From assembly GCA_023957115.1 (NCBI GenBank), contig JAMLHN010000007.1:1-64000 (forward strand): a stretch of 64,000 nt of DNA, written 5' to 3'. This document shows, in pieces, positions 8,124 through 17,571 of the stretch; position 1 is the first letter of the stretch, and each line of letters opens with the position of its first letter. The position numbers were made by a program, and so were the translations under genes. Source of the stretch: Thermomicrobiales bacterium (lineage in GTDB: Bacteria > Chloroflexota > Chloroflexia > Thermomicrobiales > UBA6265). The notes under the pieces are model-generated. The model made no database searches. It had not been told where the DNA came from and saw nothing but the letters and a program-made list of their open reading frames with translations.

Positions 8124-9242
8124 ATGCTCGGTGACCCGCGCCGGCGAAATCGGCTGCATCGAAATTCACTGCTCTCGACCTCAGTAGCGCTTCTGCTGCT
8201 GAGTTTGGTGTTGGCCGCATGCTCGCGCTCCAGCGCGCAGCCCGAGATTCCGGTCATTGCCGCGGCGCCGGCGTATGAGACCGCCACGTTGCCTCCTATC
8301 GTCACCCCAATCATCACGCCGATTCCGACGGCTACCAATACCGCGACCCCTGAACCGACGCCAACGCCAAACGGCTATTGGCCCGAGACCGACGAGCAGT
8401 ACGCAGCCAATAGCCTGTTGAGCAGTCAGAGTGGGGTATACGGATTCGTTGTCATGGAGGCGGATGGCCGTATCGTTTCCTCCTACAACAGCAGAACCCC
8501 CTTTGTGACCGCGAGCACGTATAAGGTCGTGCTCATGGCGGACATCCTCAAACGTGTCGAAAACGGTGAGCTCTCCCTCGACCAGGAGCTCTATCTCGAC
8601 CACGCCATCTTCGACCGAAGCGGTGGCGACATGTACTTCACCTGGGGAGACGCAGGAACGTACAGACCACTCGGCGATCTCCTCTACGCCGTCGGCGCCT
8701 GGTCCAGCAACGTCAGCGCCCTGACCTTGCTGACGTTGACCACCCCGGACGCACTCAACGAAACGGCTCATGAGATTGGTATGGAGCAGACCTATCTCTT
8801 CGCGAATCCGTATGAGGTCCCGTACTGGCCCCCGCAGCCGGGCGTCGACTCCTCCCAGGAGGATATCGACGAGGTGATGACCTACATCATCGATTCCTAT
8901 GAAGAAGAGGGTTGGGTCAATATCACGACCCCATACGATATGGCGATCTATCAGCTCGGGCTAATTCATGGCACGGTCGTATCGCATTGGGTGAGCGCCT
9001 ACATCGTCGACATCCTGCTCGACAATGCGATTCGCGATCGGTTGCCGGCCTATCTTTGGGACGTCCAGGTGGCCGACAAACCGGGCAACCTGGTTGGAGC
9101 CGTCAACGATACCGGCGTCATCTATCTCGATTCCGGTCCGCGGGCCGTTGCCGCATATTCGGCATCGGTGTGGGATGAAGCCCATGCAACCGAAATCCTG
9201 GCCCTGCTCGGTCTGATTGCTGCCGGCCGTCCCGCCTATTAG
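8124..9242 (+). CDS. Class A beta-lactamase-related lipoprotein (serine hydrolase fold), copy 1
   Basis: A 372-residue exported lipoprotein. A signal peptide ends in the lipobox LVLAAC (Cys about 33), followed by a Pro/Thr linker that would lift the domain from the membrane. The catalytic domain starts near residue 90. The SxxK motif is STYK with Ser about 131, the second motif is SSN, TTPYDMA matches the strand-helix signature of class A enzymes, and KPG replaces the usual KTG. I see no ExxLN omega-loop glutamate, so hydrolysis of beta-lactams is doubtful; a peptidoglycan-related role is as likely. ATG 8124 starts just before the signal peptide; the frame is open upstream. A paralogue follows directly. 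Confidence 0.82.
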   Translation: MLGDPRRRNRLHRNSLLSTSVALLLLSLVLAACSRSSAQPEIPVIAAAPAYETATLPPIVTPIITPIPTATNTATPEPTPTPNGYWPETDEQYAANSLLSSQSGVYGFVVMEADGRIVSSYNSRTPFVTASTYKVVLMADILKRVENGELSLDQELYLDHAIFDRSGGDMYFTWGDAGTYRPLGDLLYAVGAWSSNVSALTLLTLTTPDALNETAHEIGMEQTYLFANPYEVPYWPPQPGVDSSQEDIDEVMTYIIDSYEEEGWVNITTPYDMAIYQLGLIHGTVVSHWVSAYIVDILLDNAIRDRLPAYLWDVQVADKPGNLVGAVNDTGVIYLDSGPRAVAAYSASVWDEAHATEILALLGLIAAGRPAY

Positions 9243-9370
9243 GGCAAACTCCGGAATCGAACCTCAACGGGACATCTAGTGTCGCGTGGCGCGACGTCGG
9301 ATCGCCCGATCCGGTTCTTGAATTCCCAGAAGCCTGAACGAAAGCTGGGACGTTTTCCCCGTATTTCCTC

Positions 9371-10591
9371 ATGTTGAACGCGTACAATTTCCTGGAACAG
9401 CCGATTGCAGTCGGATCCATTGTGAGCGCACGTTTCTTCAACTCATCCTGTGCCAGCCGAAGAGGGCCGAAGCGGAGCGCACTGGCATTGCTGGTCGTCT
9501 TCGTGCCGAGTGTGGTGCTGACCGCGTGTGGCAAGCAGAGTGGGTCGGTCGAAACCCCGCCGACCGCCACGATGACAGCCGAAGTTGCCCAAGTCGTGAC
9601 GCCAATCTTCACGGTGCCCCCCACCGAAACGCCCACCATCCCGCCAACGCCCACCGTCCCACCGACACCCGAGTTCATCGACGGCGTGCCGACATCGCCG
9701 GAGCAGGCGGCAACGGTCGGCCTGTTGATGGACGAGCCTGGGGTGTATGGCGTTGCGGTGTTGGGGAGGGATGGGAGAGTCATCGTTTCGCACAACGCAC
9801 ACGTCCCGTTTGTGACCGCCTCGACCTACAAACTCCTCGTCATGGCCGACATCCTGCGCAAGGTTGAAGCGGGAGAGCTGTCGCTCGAGCAGACCTTTGT
9901 GCTGGAAGGCCGTCTGTTCGATCAGGGCGGGGGCGACATGTATTTTGCGACCTCAGAGGCGGGCGAGATCGCGACGCTTCAGGATCTGCTTTTCGCGGCC
10001 GGTGCGTTTTCCAGCAACGTAGCCGGACTGACCATGCTGACGCTGACCTCTCCAGAGTCGCTGCGGGAGACCGCCGAGCTTATCGGTATGAACGACACCT
10101 GGTTGCTCAGCGATCCGCTCACGCTGCCGAACTGGCCTCCCCAACCGGCGCCGGATGCCACTCCGGAGGATGTTGCCCAGGCACAGGCATACATCGAAGC
10201 GTCCGCCCAGCTCGGACCGGTGAATATCACGACACCGTTCGATATGGCGACGTATATGCTGGAACTCTCGAACAACACGCTCATCTCACCGTTCGTATCC
10301 GAGCAGATCAAGGGAATCCTGGAAGAGCAGTTGATCCGTGACCGGATCCCGTACCACCTTCCTGACGGGTATACGGCCATGGAGAAACCGGGCAACCTCG
10401 AAGATGTCGTCAACGATGTCGGGTTCATCACGTTGCCGAATGGTGAAGTCCGCTCGCTGGCGTTGCTCTCCCTCGATGTCCCCGACGACGATCACGCCAC
10501 CCAGGTGGAGCAACGACTGGCCTTGATTGCGGTGGGCCTGTTCGATCTGCCGCCCTATGACGATATCTCCGGAGCGACACCGGCAGCCTGA
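9371..10591 (+). CDS. Class A beta-lactamase-related lipoprotein, copy 2
   Basis: A 406-residue paralogue of the preceding gene. The lipobox is VVLTAC (Cys about 53), then a linker of PPT and PTP repeats, then the fold with STYK (Ser about 151), SSN, TTPFDMA and EKPG. The stretch between SSN and TTP is longer than in class A enzymes and contains a WPPQP segment shared by both copies; again no omega-loop ExxLN is visible. ATG 9371 has no clear ribosome site, and GTG 9422 is an alternative that gives a more usual signal peptide length. Tandem duplication with divergence suggests two specialised surface enzymes or sensors. Confidence 0.82.
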   Translation: MLNAYNFLEQPIAVGSIVSARFFNSSCASRRGPKRSALALLVVFVPSVVLTACGKQSGSVETPPTATMTAEVAQVVTPIFTVPPTETPTIPPTPTVPPTPEFIDGVPTSPEQAATVGLLMDEPGVYGVAVLGRDGRVIVSHNAHVPFVTASTYKLLVMADILRKVEAGELSLEQTFVLEGRLFDQGGGDMYFATSEAGEIATLQDLLFAAGAFSSNVAGLTMLTLTSPESLRETAELIGMNDTWLLSDPLTLPNWPPQPAPDATPEDVAQAQAYIEASAQLGPVNITTPFDMATYMLELSNNTLISPFVSEQIKGILEEQLIRDRIPYHLPDGYTAMEKPGNLEDVVNDVGFITLPNGEVRSLALLSLDVPDDDHATQVEQRLALIAVGLFDLPPYDDISGATPAA

Positions 10592-10627
10592 GCGCCGAAT
10601 CCGCCCGCGCATGCTACGCTCCACGCC

Positions 10628-12291
10628 ATGACGCTTCTCCTGCAAGCCAACGGTATTAGTTACGCCCACGGTGGGCATCACGTCTTCGAGAATGTCTCGT
10701 TCGAGATCAAATCGGGCGATCGATTTGCCCTGCTCGGTCCGAACGGCGCCGGGAAGTCAACGCTGTTCCGTTTGCTCTCAGGTGAGCTGACGCCCCAGTC
10801 CGGTGCGGTGACACAGCGGCGTGGTCTCCGTATCGGGTATCTGCACCAGGAAACCGCCGTCGATCCCGAGATGACCGTGCTCGAAACGGTGGCGCTGGCC
10901 GCCGGCGATCCGGACGCGCTCGATCTGCATTTGACCCGGCTCGAGCTTCGCATGGCGGAACCACTCGACGACGATCAACTCACCGCCGTCATGGACGAGT
11001 ACACGGCAACGCTTGGCCGCCTGGAAGAGGTGCGTGACGATCGTATCCCGCTTCCCGGCGCCGATATTCTCGCCGGATTGCGGGTACCCGAAGCCGACTG
11101 GGGCAAACCAGTCGGACAGTTGAGTGGCGGTGAAAAGAAGATCGTAGCCCTGGCCGGACTCCTGGCCGGTCAGCCGGACGTGCTCCTCCTGGACGAGCCG
11201 GACAACCATCTCGATCTCGAAGCCAAGGCATGGCTGGAGCGACTCCTTGCCAGGTCGGATGGAGCCGTCGCCACCATTACGCACGACCGCTATTTTGTCG
11301 ATCGCATCTCGAACCGGATCTTCGAGCTGGCGCATGGCAAGATCACGGTCTATCACGGCAACTACAGCTATTACCGCACCGGAACGCCAGAACCGGCACG
11401 AACGCGCGGTCGAGCTACGCGAGCCTAGGAACGAGAATTCAAGAAGCTCAAGGCGAGCGCCGAGCAGCCACGCAATGGGCCCGCCAGAATCCGAAGTTCG
11501 CGTCTCGCGCGGAGAACATGCGCCGCAAGCTGGAGGAAGAACGTGTCCGGCTGGAGGAGACGCGCATTCCCTCGCTCGACCGGCGACCCGCGGATTTCAG
11601 CTTCAGTACCGAACGTGGCGCAACTGTCATTCTGGACGCGACCGGCGCGGCCTTCGCCTATGCAGAACGGGAGATCGCCAAACCGTTCGATTTGCAGATC
11701 CGGTCGGGCGAGCGGATCGGTCTGGTCGGTCCGAACGGCGCGGGAAAGACATCGCTCCTGCGCGTGCTGGCAGGCCAGGTCCCGCCGTCCAGTGGGACGG
11801 TTCGGCTCGGTCCGGCCGTGGTATTGGGCTGGTATGCGCAAGAGCAGGAAAACCTGCCGCCCAATCAGACCGCCATCGACTACATCCGCCGGCTGCGCCC
11901 CTTTACCGAGCAACAGGCGATTAGCTTCCTGGGAACGCTGCAGCTCGATCGCGAAGCTGGCCTGACGCAAATCGGGCAACTGTCCGTCGGCGAGAAAGCG
12001 CGCTTACAGATTGCCGGACTGATTCTCGGCGGCGCGAACTTCCTCGTGCTCGACGAGCCAACCAACAATCTCGACCTTCACGCCATCGAATCGCTCGAAT
12101 CCGCGCTGGAAGAATTCCCTGGCACCATCCTCGCGGTCTCCCATGACCGCTATTTCCTGGAGCGCATCTGTACTCGAACCCTGGAGCTGCGCGACGGCAT
12201 CCTCCGGGACTACCCCGGTGATTTTGCCTGGTACGACGAGCACCCCGAGAGCGGCGTCGTCCTTACCTCGAAGTCCGCCCAACGTGCTTGA
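10628..12291 (+). pseudogene. ABC-F family ATPase, frameshifted in the inter-domain linker
   Basis: Two ABC domains of one ABC-F protein (soluble twin ATPases that act on the ribosome) are present in different frames. The first domain is 10628-11428: Walker A GPNGAGKS near residue 37, signature LSGGEKK, Walker B LLLDEPDNHLD. The second lies in another frame up to 12291: GPNGAGKT, LSVGEK, FLVLDEPTNNLD and SHDRYFLERI. The linker that should join them (about 11385-11475) keeps the expected YxxERQNRHERAVELRE and FKKLKASAEQ segments only if frame changes occur near 11387, 11424 and 11467. Either the gene is decayed or the assembly has indels here. A tandem pair of functional half-proteins is less likely because the linker is broken. 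Confidence 0.8.
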
Positions 12292-12415
12292 CGGCAACGG
12301 TGGTGAGCTCGTTTCGCAACGCAGGGCTGCGCGCGTCAGGCGCAGAATCCTCTTTTCAGAGGGAGCGGGACCGGAGGGAGGCGATTCTTCATCTATAATC
12401 CCAAGCAGGTCCACC

Positions 12416-12895
12416 TCACCGATCCCGATAGGCCGCGCGTGACCGCCGGATCTGATCCGCATGATCGTGCGCGTGCTCGGCGTAGTATTCGAGCCAGCCG
12501 ATGACCGTAAACGGTTCTGGATACTCGCTGTGCGTGCCGAAGCGTGTCCAATCGCTTTCCTGAAACTGTTCCAAAAGGTCAGCAGTCGACGCCCGCGCGC
12601 CAGCCAGTGCCAGCAGCGAGCCTGCTATGGGCCGCCCGTAGGAGAGCTTTCGGGCGAACTCCTCCTGATCGTACCCGACGATCACCGGCTCATCCTCAGC
12701 AATCAATCGCCGGATGCGAATCGCGGACGTCATCTCGCTGTCAGCCAGGTGATGCACCACTTCCCGTGGAGTCCATTCCCCATCCGCAATGCGGAAATCC
12801 AGCTCCGCATCGACTATGCCGTCGAGTGCGCGGTCAACCTCGACGGGACCTTCCCGATAGCGGTCGATCAGCCGCTGGCGTTCCATGGCGTTCAA
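12416..12895 (-). CDS. DinB/DfsB-like metal-binding four-helix protein
   Basis: A 159-residue protein of the DinB-like superfamily, four-helix bundles that usually bind a divalent metal through three histidines; some are thiol transferases. The putative ligands are in VVHHLADSE (about residue 50) and in EHAHDHADQI (about residue 145). I chose TTG at 12895 because AAGGAG lies 7 bases upstream; ATG at 12886 would give the same protein minus three residues with a poorly spaced site. It converges with the ABC-F gene. The substrate is unknown. Confidence 0.82.
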   Translation of the reverse strand: MNAMERQRLIDRYREGPVEVDRALDGIVDAELDFRIADGEWTPREVVHHLADSEMTSAIRIRRLIAEDEPVIVGYDQEEFARKLSYGRPIAGSLLALAGARASTADLLEQFQESDWTRFGTHSEYPEPFTVIGWLEYYAEHAHDHADQIRRSRAAYRDR

Positions 12896-12959
12896 TCTGA
12901 ATCTCCTTCTGCGTGTGCGATGCGTGACCCATGCGTCCCGCATCCTCCAATTTTCGTAG

Positions 12960-12987
12960 TTGATTTCAGACAAAAAACGAATAAGAT
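12960..12987 (+). promoter_or_regulatory. Possible sigma-70-type promoter for the large surface protein
   Basis: TTGATT at 12960-12965 and TAAGAT at 12982-12987 are separated by 16 bases in a locally AT-rich stretch, 70 bases upstream of the start at 13059. The match is partial and was found by eye. Confidence 0.35.
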
Positions 12988-13058
12988 GGGAGAGGCTATA
13001 TAAAAAGTGAAGTGTTCTCCCGGACTAGTGTGTGTTCTTACAACGGAGGATGGATGTC

Positions 13059-16000
13059 ATGTCATCGGCGCATCAGCTCCTAGCGCGATTGGTCGTGCTC
13101 ATACTCGTACTCGGCTCGCTGCCAGCGTTGCAGCCGCCCCCCGTTGCTGCTCAGGACACTGGCTCCTATACCGCAGTCAAATATGACTGCGCGCCAGGCT
13201 ACGATCCTGGGAGTGGCGATGCCAACGCCGCCTTCGCGAATTGCACCACGCCGGCGGGTGGCGTTTCGTTCACGCTCCAATCTGGAGACGGAACGTATGG
13301 CGGCGGAACGCAGCAGACCGATGGCAGCGGCTCCGTTTTCTGGAGCGGAATTCCGCTCGGCAGCGGCTATTCCGTCTCCGAATCGGTCCCCAACGGCTAC
13401 GGCACGCCATGGGTCTACTGCGAGATCACTGGCAATCCCAACAATCCAGGTGATGTGCAACGAAGTTACTTCCCCGCGAACGGCGGGAACATGGATGTTG
13501 GGTATTCTGATCCGTCCCTGACATCATATACCCAGTCGACCTGCTATTGGTTCAACTCGACTCCTGCCCAGAATGGTGACGCGCAACAACCCCAGAATGG
13601 GGAGACGCAACAACCCCAGAATGGTGAGGCGCAACAGAACCAGGGCGCGGCGGTCGTCAAGATCCAGAAGTTCCTGTGCGATGATAGTAGCTATGACTAC
13701 GATTCATTCACGATTTCCGACTACTTCGCCTATTGCCCCGACTTCCACAATGGCGTGAATTTTTCCGTCAACGGTGGAACTCACACGGCCACCGGCAATG
13801 GCAACGGCACGGTTGAATTCGGCCCTGTGGGAGCGGGACAGGCCGATATTCGCCTGCACGAGTCCAACGGCTATCGACCGCAGGCTGTCTACTGTGTCGA
13901 GTTCCCCACCGGGGGAAGTGCGTCGACCATAAACGAAACGAACAAACAGACGCTGACGGACGAAGGCAATGGCACCTATCGTCTCACGTCCACCCTGCAA
14001 GATGGCTATACCTACTTCTGTTATTGGTTCGACTATGTCGATGCGCATCCCAATGTGCACATCTACAAGTACTACTGCGCGCCAGATTTCGACTGGCAGA
14101 GCAACGGATACGACTACCTGCTGGCCGGCTGTACGTCCGCCCAGTCTGGCGTCTACTTCGAGATTCACAATGGCAGCTATTCGGAAGGCCAGTCGACCGA
14201 TAACAGCGGCCATGCCTGGTGGTCGAACGTGCCATGGGGCGGCCTGGACATCACCGAGCAAGCGCCCAGCGGCTATCAGGTCGGTCGTATCTTCTGCGGT
14301 GTCGCCCAACAGAACGACGCCACACAGCCGAGCTCCTGGAGCGAGTACACCTACGCGGACGGCTGGCATGTCGACCTTCCCGAAGGGCAATATCTCCACT
14401 GCTATGTCTTCGATGTCCCGGTCGACTACGGGACCGTCTACGTGTACAAGCTCTCCTGCCCGGCAGACTTCGATTGGCAGAGCAACGGATACGACTACCT
14501 GGTGTCTGGCTGCGCGACTCCCCACACCGGTGTCTATTTCGAAATCCGCAACGGTGGCTACACCCAGGGGCAGACCACCGATGGTGGGGGAACGGCCGCC
14601 TGGACCAATGTTCCCGGGGGCACGCTCGAAATCGTCGAGCAGACGCCGGAAGGCTATGCCGTTGGCCGTGTCTTCTGCGGGTACTCGACCGACGGGAGCG
14701 CGCTGCCCAGCTCGTGGGATGAGTATTCCTACAACGAAGGAATCCAGGTCGACCTAGCAAGTGGCCAGTATCTCTTCTGCGTCTACTTCAACGTCCCGTC
14801 CAACTACGGAACGGTCTATCTCTACAAGTACTACTGCGAGCCTGGCTTCGACTGGAATAGCGGCTCCTACGACTACTTGTACGCGGAATGCACGTCGTCG
14901 CAGCCCGACGTCTATTTCGAGATCGCATCCAGTGGCTATGCCAGCGGCCAGACGACCGATAGCTCGGGCATGGCAACCTGGGCAGACGTCCCGGTTGGCG
15001 CGCTCACGATCTACGAGCAGCCGCCTGGTGGCTACCAGGTTGGCAAAGTCTTCTGCGGCGTAACTGCCCAGAACGCGGGAACGCTGCCGAGCTCATGGGA
15101 TGAGTATGCCTACACCGACGGCTGGCATGTTGACTTGCCGGAGGGGCAGTATTTGCATTGCATCGTCTTCGATGTCCCGGCTGAATACGGCTGGGTGACC
15201 GTCTGGAAGTACACCTGCCCACAGAACTTCGACTACGGATCGACTGACCTGTCCTACTACGAGTCGAGCTGTGCAGAACGGCCCGAGGGCGTCGAATTCG
15301 AGCTCTCCAACCAACCATACGGATATCAGGCGTCCGAGTCGACCGATTCCAGTGGTGAAGCAAGTTGGAGCGATGTGCCGTCCGGGGGACTGCTCTCCTT
15401 CTGGGAAGTCCCGAGTGACTACACGCCGATTGCCGTTTGGTGCGGAACGTCGTCCGATGGCTCTCAGCCCAGCTCCTGGGACGAATACACGCTGGAGAGT
15501 GACGGCAGTCTGAGCGGCCTCTGGGTCGAACCAAGTCAGTACCTGTACTGCAAGTGGTTCAACAAGCCATACGACAATCCGCACGTCTGGATCTACAAGT
15601 ACAACTGCCCGCAGACCGCGCACTGGAACTGGGCGTACCATCAGCTGCTCTCACAGTGCACGAGCTGGGCGCCGGGTGTCGAGTTCGGATATGGCCCGTC
15701 CGGAAGCGAGCCATCCCCCTCAAGCACAGACGATCAGGGCAAGTGGCACTATGAGAACCTGACGCCAGGCATCTGGTACTGGGAAGAGACGTATCCGGAC
15801 GGCTATTCTGGCGCCGTGGTCTATTGCCAGTGGGTTGGATCGTACGGCTCGGGTGATTATCAGAAGGCGACCCTCGATGGATCCACCCTCTGGCTCGATG
15901 TCGGCTACGGCGATGTTGTCACCTGCTATTGGTTCGACTTCCTGACCGGTTACGAACCGCCGGCTGCGCCGCCATCTTCGGGCGGGTCGGGCTCTTCCGG

Positions 16001-16958
16001 TGGATCAGGCTCCTCCGGTGGAACCGGCGGCAGCGGCGGGTCGAGCTCCTCCGGTGGATCGGGTACGTCTGGTGGAACCGGCGGCAGTGGCGGGTCGAGC
16101 TCTTCGGGTGGCTCAGGCGCCTCTGGGGGTCCCGGTGGAACCGGCGGTCCTCCACCGCTGACCTCGAACGCGCCCGCCGCGCCGCAACCGGGCGGACCAG
16201 CCGGCGGTTCGACGACCTCGCAGCCAGGCGACCCGAACGCGCCAGCGACGCTTACCCTGGTCAAACGAACGTGCGCGCAGGGCTTCGACCTCTACAGCGA
16301 CGACGCTGACGTGGAGCAAGATTGCACCGACCTGACCGGCGGGATCGCGTTTGCCCTGACGGATCTCTCGACCTCCAACGCGAGCCCGATCGATCAGACC
16401 ACCGGCGACGATGGGAGTGCGGTGTGGACGAATCTCAAGGCGGGGCCATACCTGATCGCCGAAACGCTGCCGGAAGACACGTACGCGGCGTTCATCTGGA
16501 CATGCACGAGTGACAAACGGCAGTTCGAGAGCCAGTACCCGTTCACCCCATTCTCGTATGCCGGGCCAAACGGCCAAATTGGCATCACGCTGATCGCCGG
16601 CGAGAAGCTCGAGTGTGCGTGGTACGACATTCCGTCGGCGCCCGTTGACGTGACGGTCCTGAAGTTTCAATGCCCAGGCTCGACGGTCATCATCGCTCAG
16701 TGCGGCCCGGTGGGGGCTGGAGTTGCGTTCAATCTGATGCCGGCCGGCGGCGTCGCTGGTGCGATCATCCAGCTCACGACCGATGAAAGCGGTGCGGCAA
16801 GTGGTTCCGGCGCGGCCGGGACCTACACGCTGGTTGAACAGGACGGTACGCCCTGCCTGATCGACGCCGACGTGTTGGATATGCAGGGCAATGTAGTGCT
16901 CGAGCCGGGAGCCCCGGTGGAAATCAGGGTCTACAACTGCGGAGGTGGCGGAAGCTAA
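13059..16958 (+). CDS. Giant secreted protein of repeated Cys-containing SpaA/prealbumin-like modules
   Basis: A 1299-residue exported protein. A signal peptide (LLARLVVLILVLGSLPAL) is cleaved near AVAAQ. About nine modules of roughly 110-130 residues follow, each reading: beta strand with K then Cys (IYKYYC), a YxxL..C segment, VxFE, TTDxxGxxxWxxVPxG, a turn with PxGY, then VxCG and a final YxxCxxF. This is the look of SpaA/Cna-B-like prealbumin domains, here with about four cysteines each that probably pair. Modules 3, 4 and 5 (starting near 14055, 14436 and 14814) are very similar in DNA too, so they were copied recently. A Ser/Gly-rich linker at about residues 970-1035 separates seven modules from the last two. 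There is no sortase signal or membrane anchor at the C-terminus. ATG 13059 has GGAGG 9 bases upstream. Confidence 0.82.
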   Translation: MSSAHQLLARLVVLILVLGSLPALQPPPVAAQDTGSYTAVKYDCAPGYDPGSGDANAAFANCTTPAGGVSFTLQSGDGTYGGGTQQTDGSGSVFWSGIPLGSGYSVSESVPNGYGTPWVYCEITGNPNNPGDVQRSYFPANGGNMDVGYSDPSLTSYTQSTCYWFNSTPAQNGDAQQPQNGETQQPQNGEAQQNQGAAVVKIQKFLCDDSSYDYDSFTISDYFAYCPDFHNGVNFSVNGGTHTATGNGNGTVEFGPVGAGQADIRLHESNGYRPQAVYCVEFPTGGSASTINETNKQTLTDEGNGTYRLTSTLQDGYTYFCYWFDYVDAHPNVHIYKYYCAPDFDWQSNGYDYLLAGCTSAQSGVYFEIHNGSYSEGQSTDNSGHAWWSNVPWGGLDITEQAPSGYQVGRIFCGVAQQNDATQPSSWSEYTYADGWHVDLPEGQYLHCYVFDVPVDYGTVYVYKLSCPADFDWQSNGYDYLVSGCATPHTGVYFEIRNGGYTQGQTTDGGGTAAWTNVPGGTLEIVEQTPEGYAVGRVFCGYSTDGSALPSSWDEYSYNEGIQVDLASGQYLFCVYFNVPSNYGTVYLYKYYCEPGFDWNSGSYDYLYAECTSSQPDVYFEIASSGYASGQTTDSSGMATWADVPVGALTIYEQPPGGYQVGKVFCGVTAQNAGTLPSSWDEYAYTDGWHVDLPEGQYLHCIVFDVPAEYGWVTVWKYTCPQNFDYGSTDLSYYESSCAERPEGVEFELSNQPYGYQASESTDSSGEASWSDVPSGGLLSFWEVPSDYTPIAVWCGTSSDGSQPSSWDEYTLESDGSLSGLWVEPSQYLYCKWFNKPYDNPHVWIYKYNCPQTAHWNWAYHQLLSQCTSWAPGVEFGYGPSGSEPSPSSTDDQGKWHYENLTPGIWYWEETYPDGYSGAVVYCQWVGSYGSGDYQKATLDGSTLWLDVGYGDVVTCYWFDFLTGYEPPAAPPSSGGSGSSGGSGSSGGTGGSGGSSSSGGSGTSGGTGGSGGSSSSGGSGASGGPGGTGGPPPLTSNAPAAPQPGGPAGGSTTSQPGDPNAPATLTLVKRTCAQGFDLYSDDADVEQDCTDLTGGIAFALTDLSTSNASPIDQTTGDDGSAVWTNLKAGPYLIAETLPEDTYAAFIWTCTSDKRQFESQYPFTPFSYAGPNGQIGITLIAGEKLECAWYDIPSAPVDVTVLKFQCPGSTVIIAQCGPVGAGVAFNLMPAGGVAGAIIQLTTDESGAASGSGAAGTYTLVEQDGTPCLIDADVLDMQGNVVLEPGAPVEIRVYNCGGGGS
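14055..15585 (+). repeat. Tandem domain-coding repeats (period about 380 bases)
   Basis: Successive modules of the giant surface protein begin near 14055, 14436, 14814, 15195 and 15586. Modules at 14055 and 14436 share near-identical DNA such as AGAGCAACGGATACGACTAC, which suggests recent duplication and possible copy-number change. Confidence 0.75.
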
Positions 16959-16968
16959 CCCATTCGTG

Positions 16969-17002
16969 CGAACCACCGTCCCACGAATGGGACGGTGGTT
17001 CG
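16969..17002. terminator. Bidirectional stem-loop terminator
   Basis: CGAACCACCGTCCC pairs perfectly with GGGACGGTGGTTCG around a 6-base loop. It lies between the stop codons of the converging surface protein and cupin genes. There is no strong T-run. Confidence 0.75.
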
Positions 17003-17003
17003 T

Positions 17004-17348
17004 CTACTCCAACTCCACCTGCACCATCTTGTCCGTGATGTGAATGTCGACCTGTTTTAGCGGAACATCACCCTGACTGACGAACTTGTGCGGGGTGTTG
17101 GCCGGGACGATAACGATATCCCCGGCCCGCACCACCCGCTGTTCGTCGCCGTAGGTCATCAATGCTTCGCCTTCCAGCGTGATGAAGATCTCTGGGTAGG
17201 GGTGCGTATGCAATCCGGGTCCTGTTCCAGGTTCGAGATAGTGGATGATGAAGAACGAGGCATCGAGCCCTCCATGCTGATACCCCTCGAACCGAAACGA
17301 GCGGATATCGCCTTGCAGGAGGTTTCGAAAATCGATTGGTTCGGTCAT
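17004..17348 (-). CDS. Single-domain cupin protein
   Basis: A 114-residue cupin, a small beta-barrel that usually binds a metal. Motif 1 is GLHTHPYPEIFITLEGEA, with two histidines and a glutamate, and motif 2 is DIVIVPANTPHKF, giving the fourth ligand. Such proteins act as enzymes or ligand sensors and the role is not evident. I chose ATG 17348 because GAGGA lies about 10 bases upstream and similarity begins there; the frame is open further upstream. It converges with the surface protein gene and is divergent from the aminotransferase. Confidence 0.85.
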   Translation of the reverse strand: MTEPIDFRNLLQGDIRSFRFEGYQHGGLDASFFIIHYLEPGTGPGLHTHPYPEIFITLEGEALMTYGDEQRVVRAGDIVIVPANTPHKFVSQGDVPLKQVDIHITDKMVQVELE

Positions 17349-17571
17349 AGGTCGATTTCCTCGGCGGTAACACAATGCGTTGACGGATTCTCCATCATCA
17401 ACGCACGAACCCTCTCGATGCCAAATCTGCGACAAGCGCACAATTTGTCAGGACTCATGACTCAGGACTCTATCCGCCATTCGGCCCTCGATCGCTCATC
17501 CCATCCGGCGACATGGCACAATCCTTAGATCGTCTCCCCGCCGTAGGATTCAGAAGGAGCGCCGTTCAACG

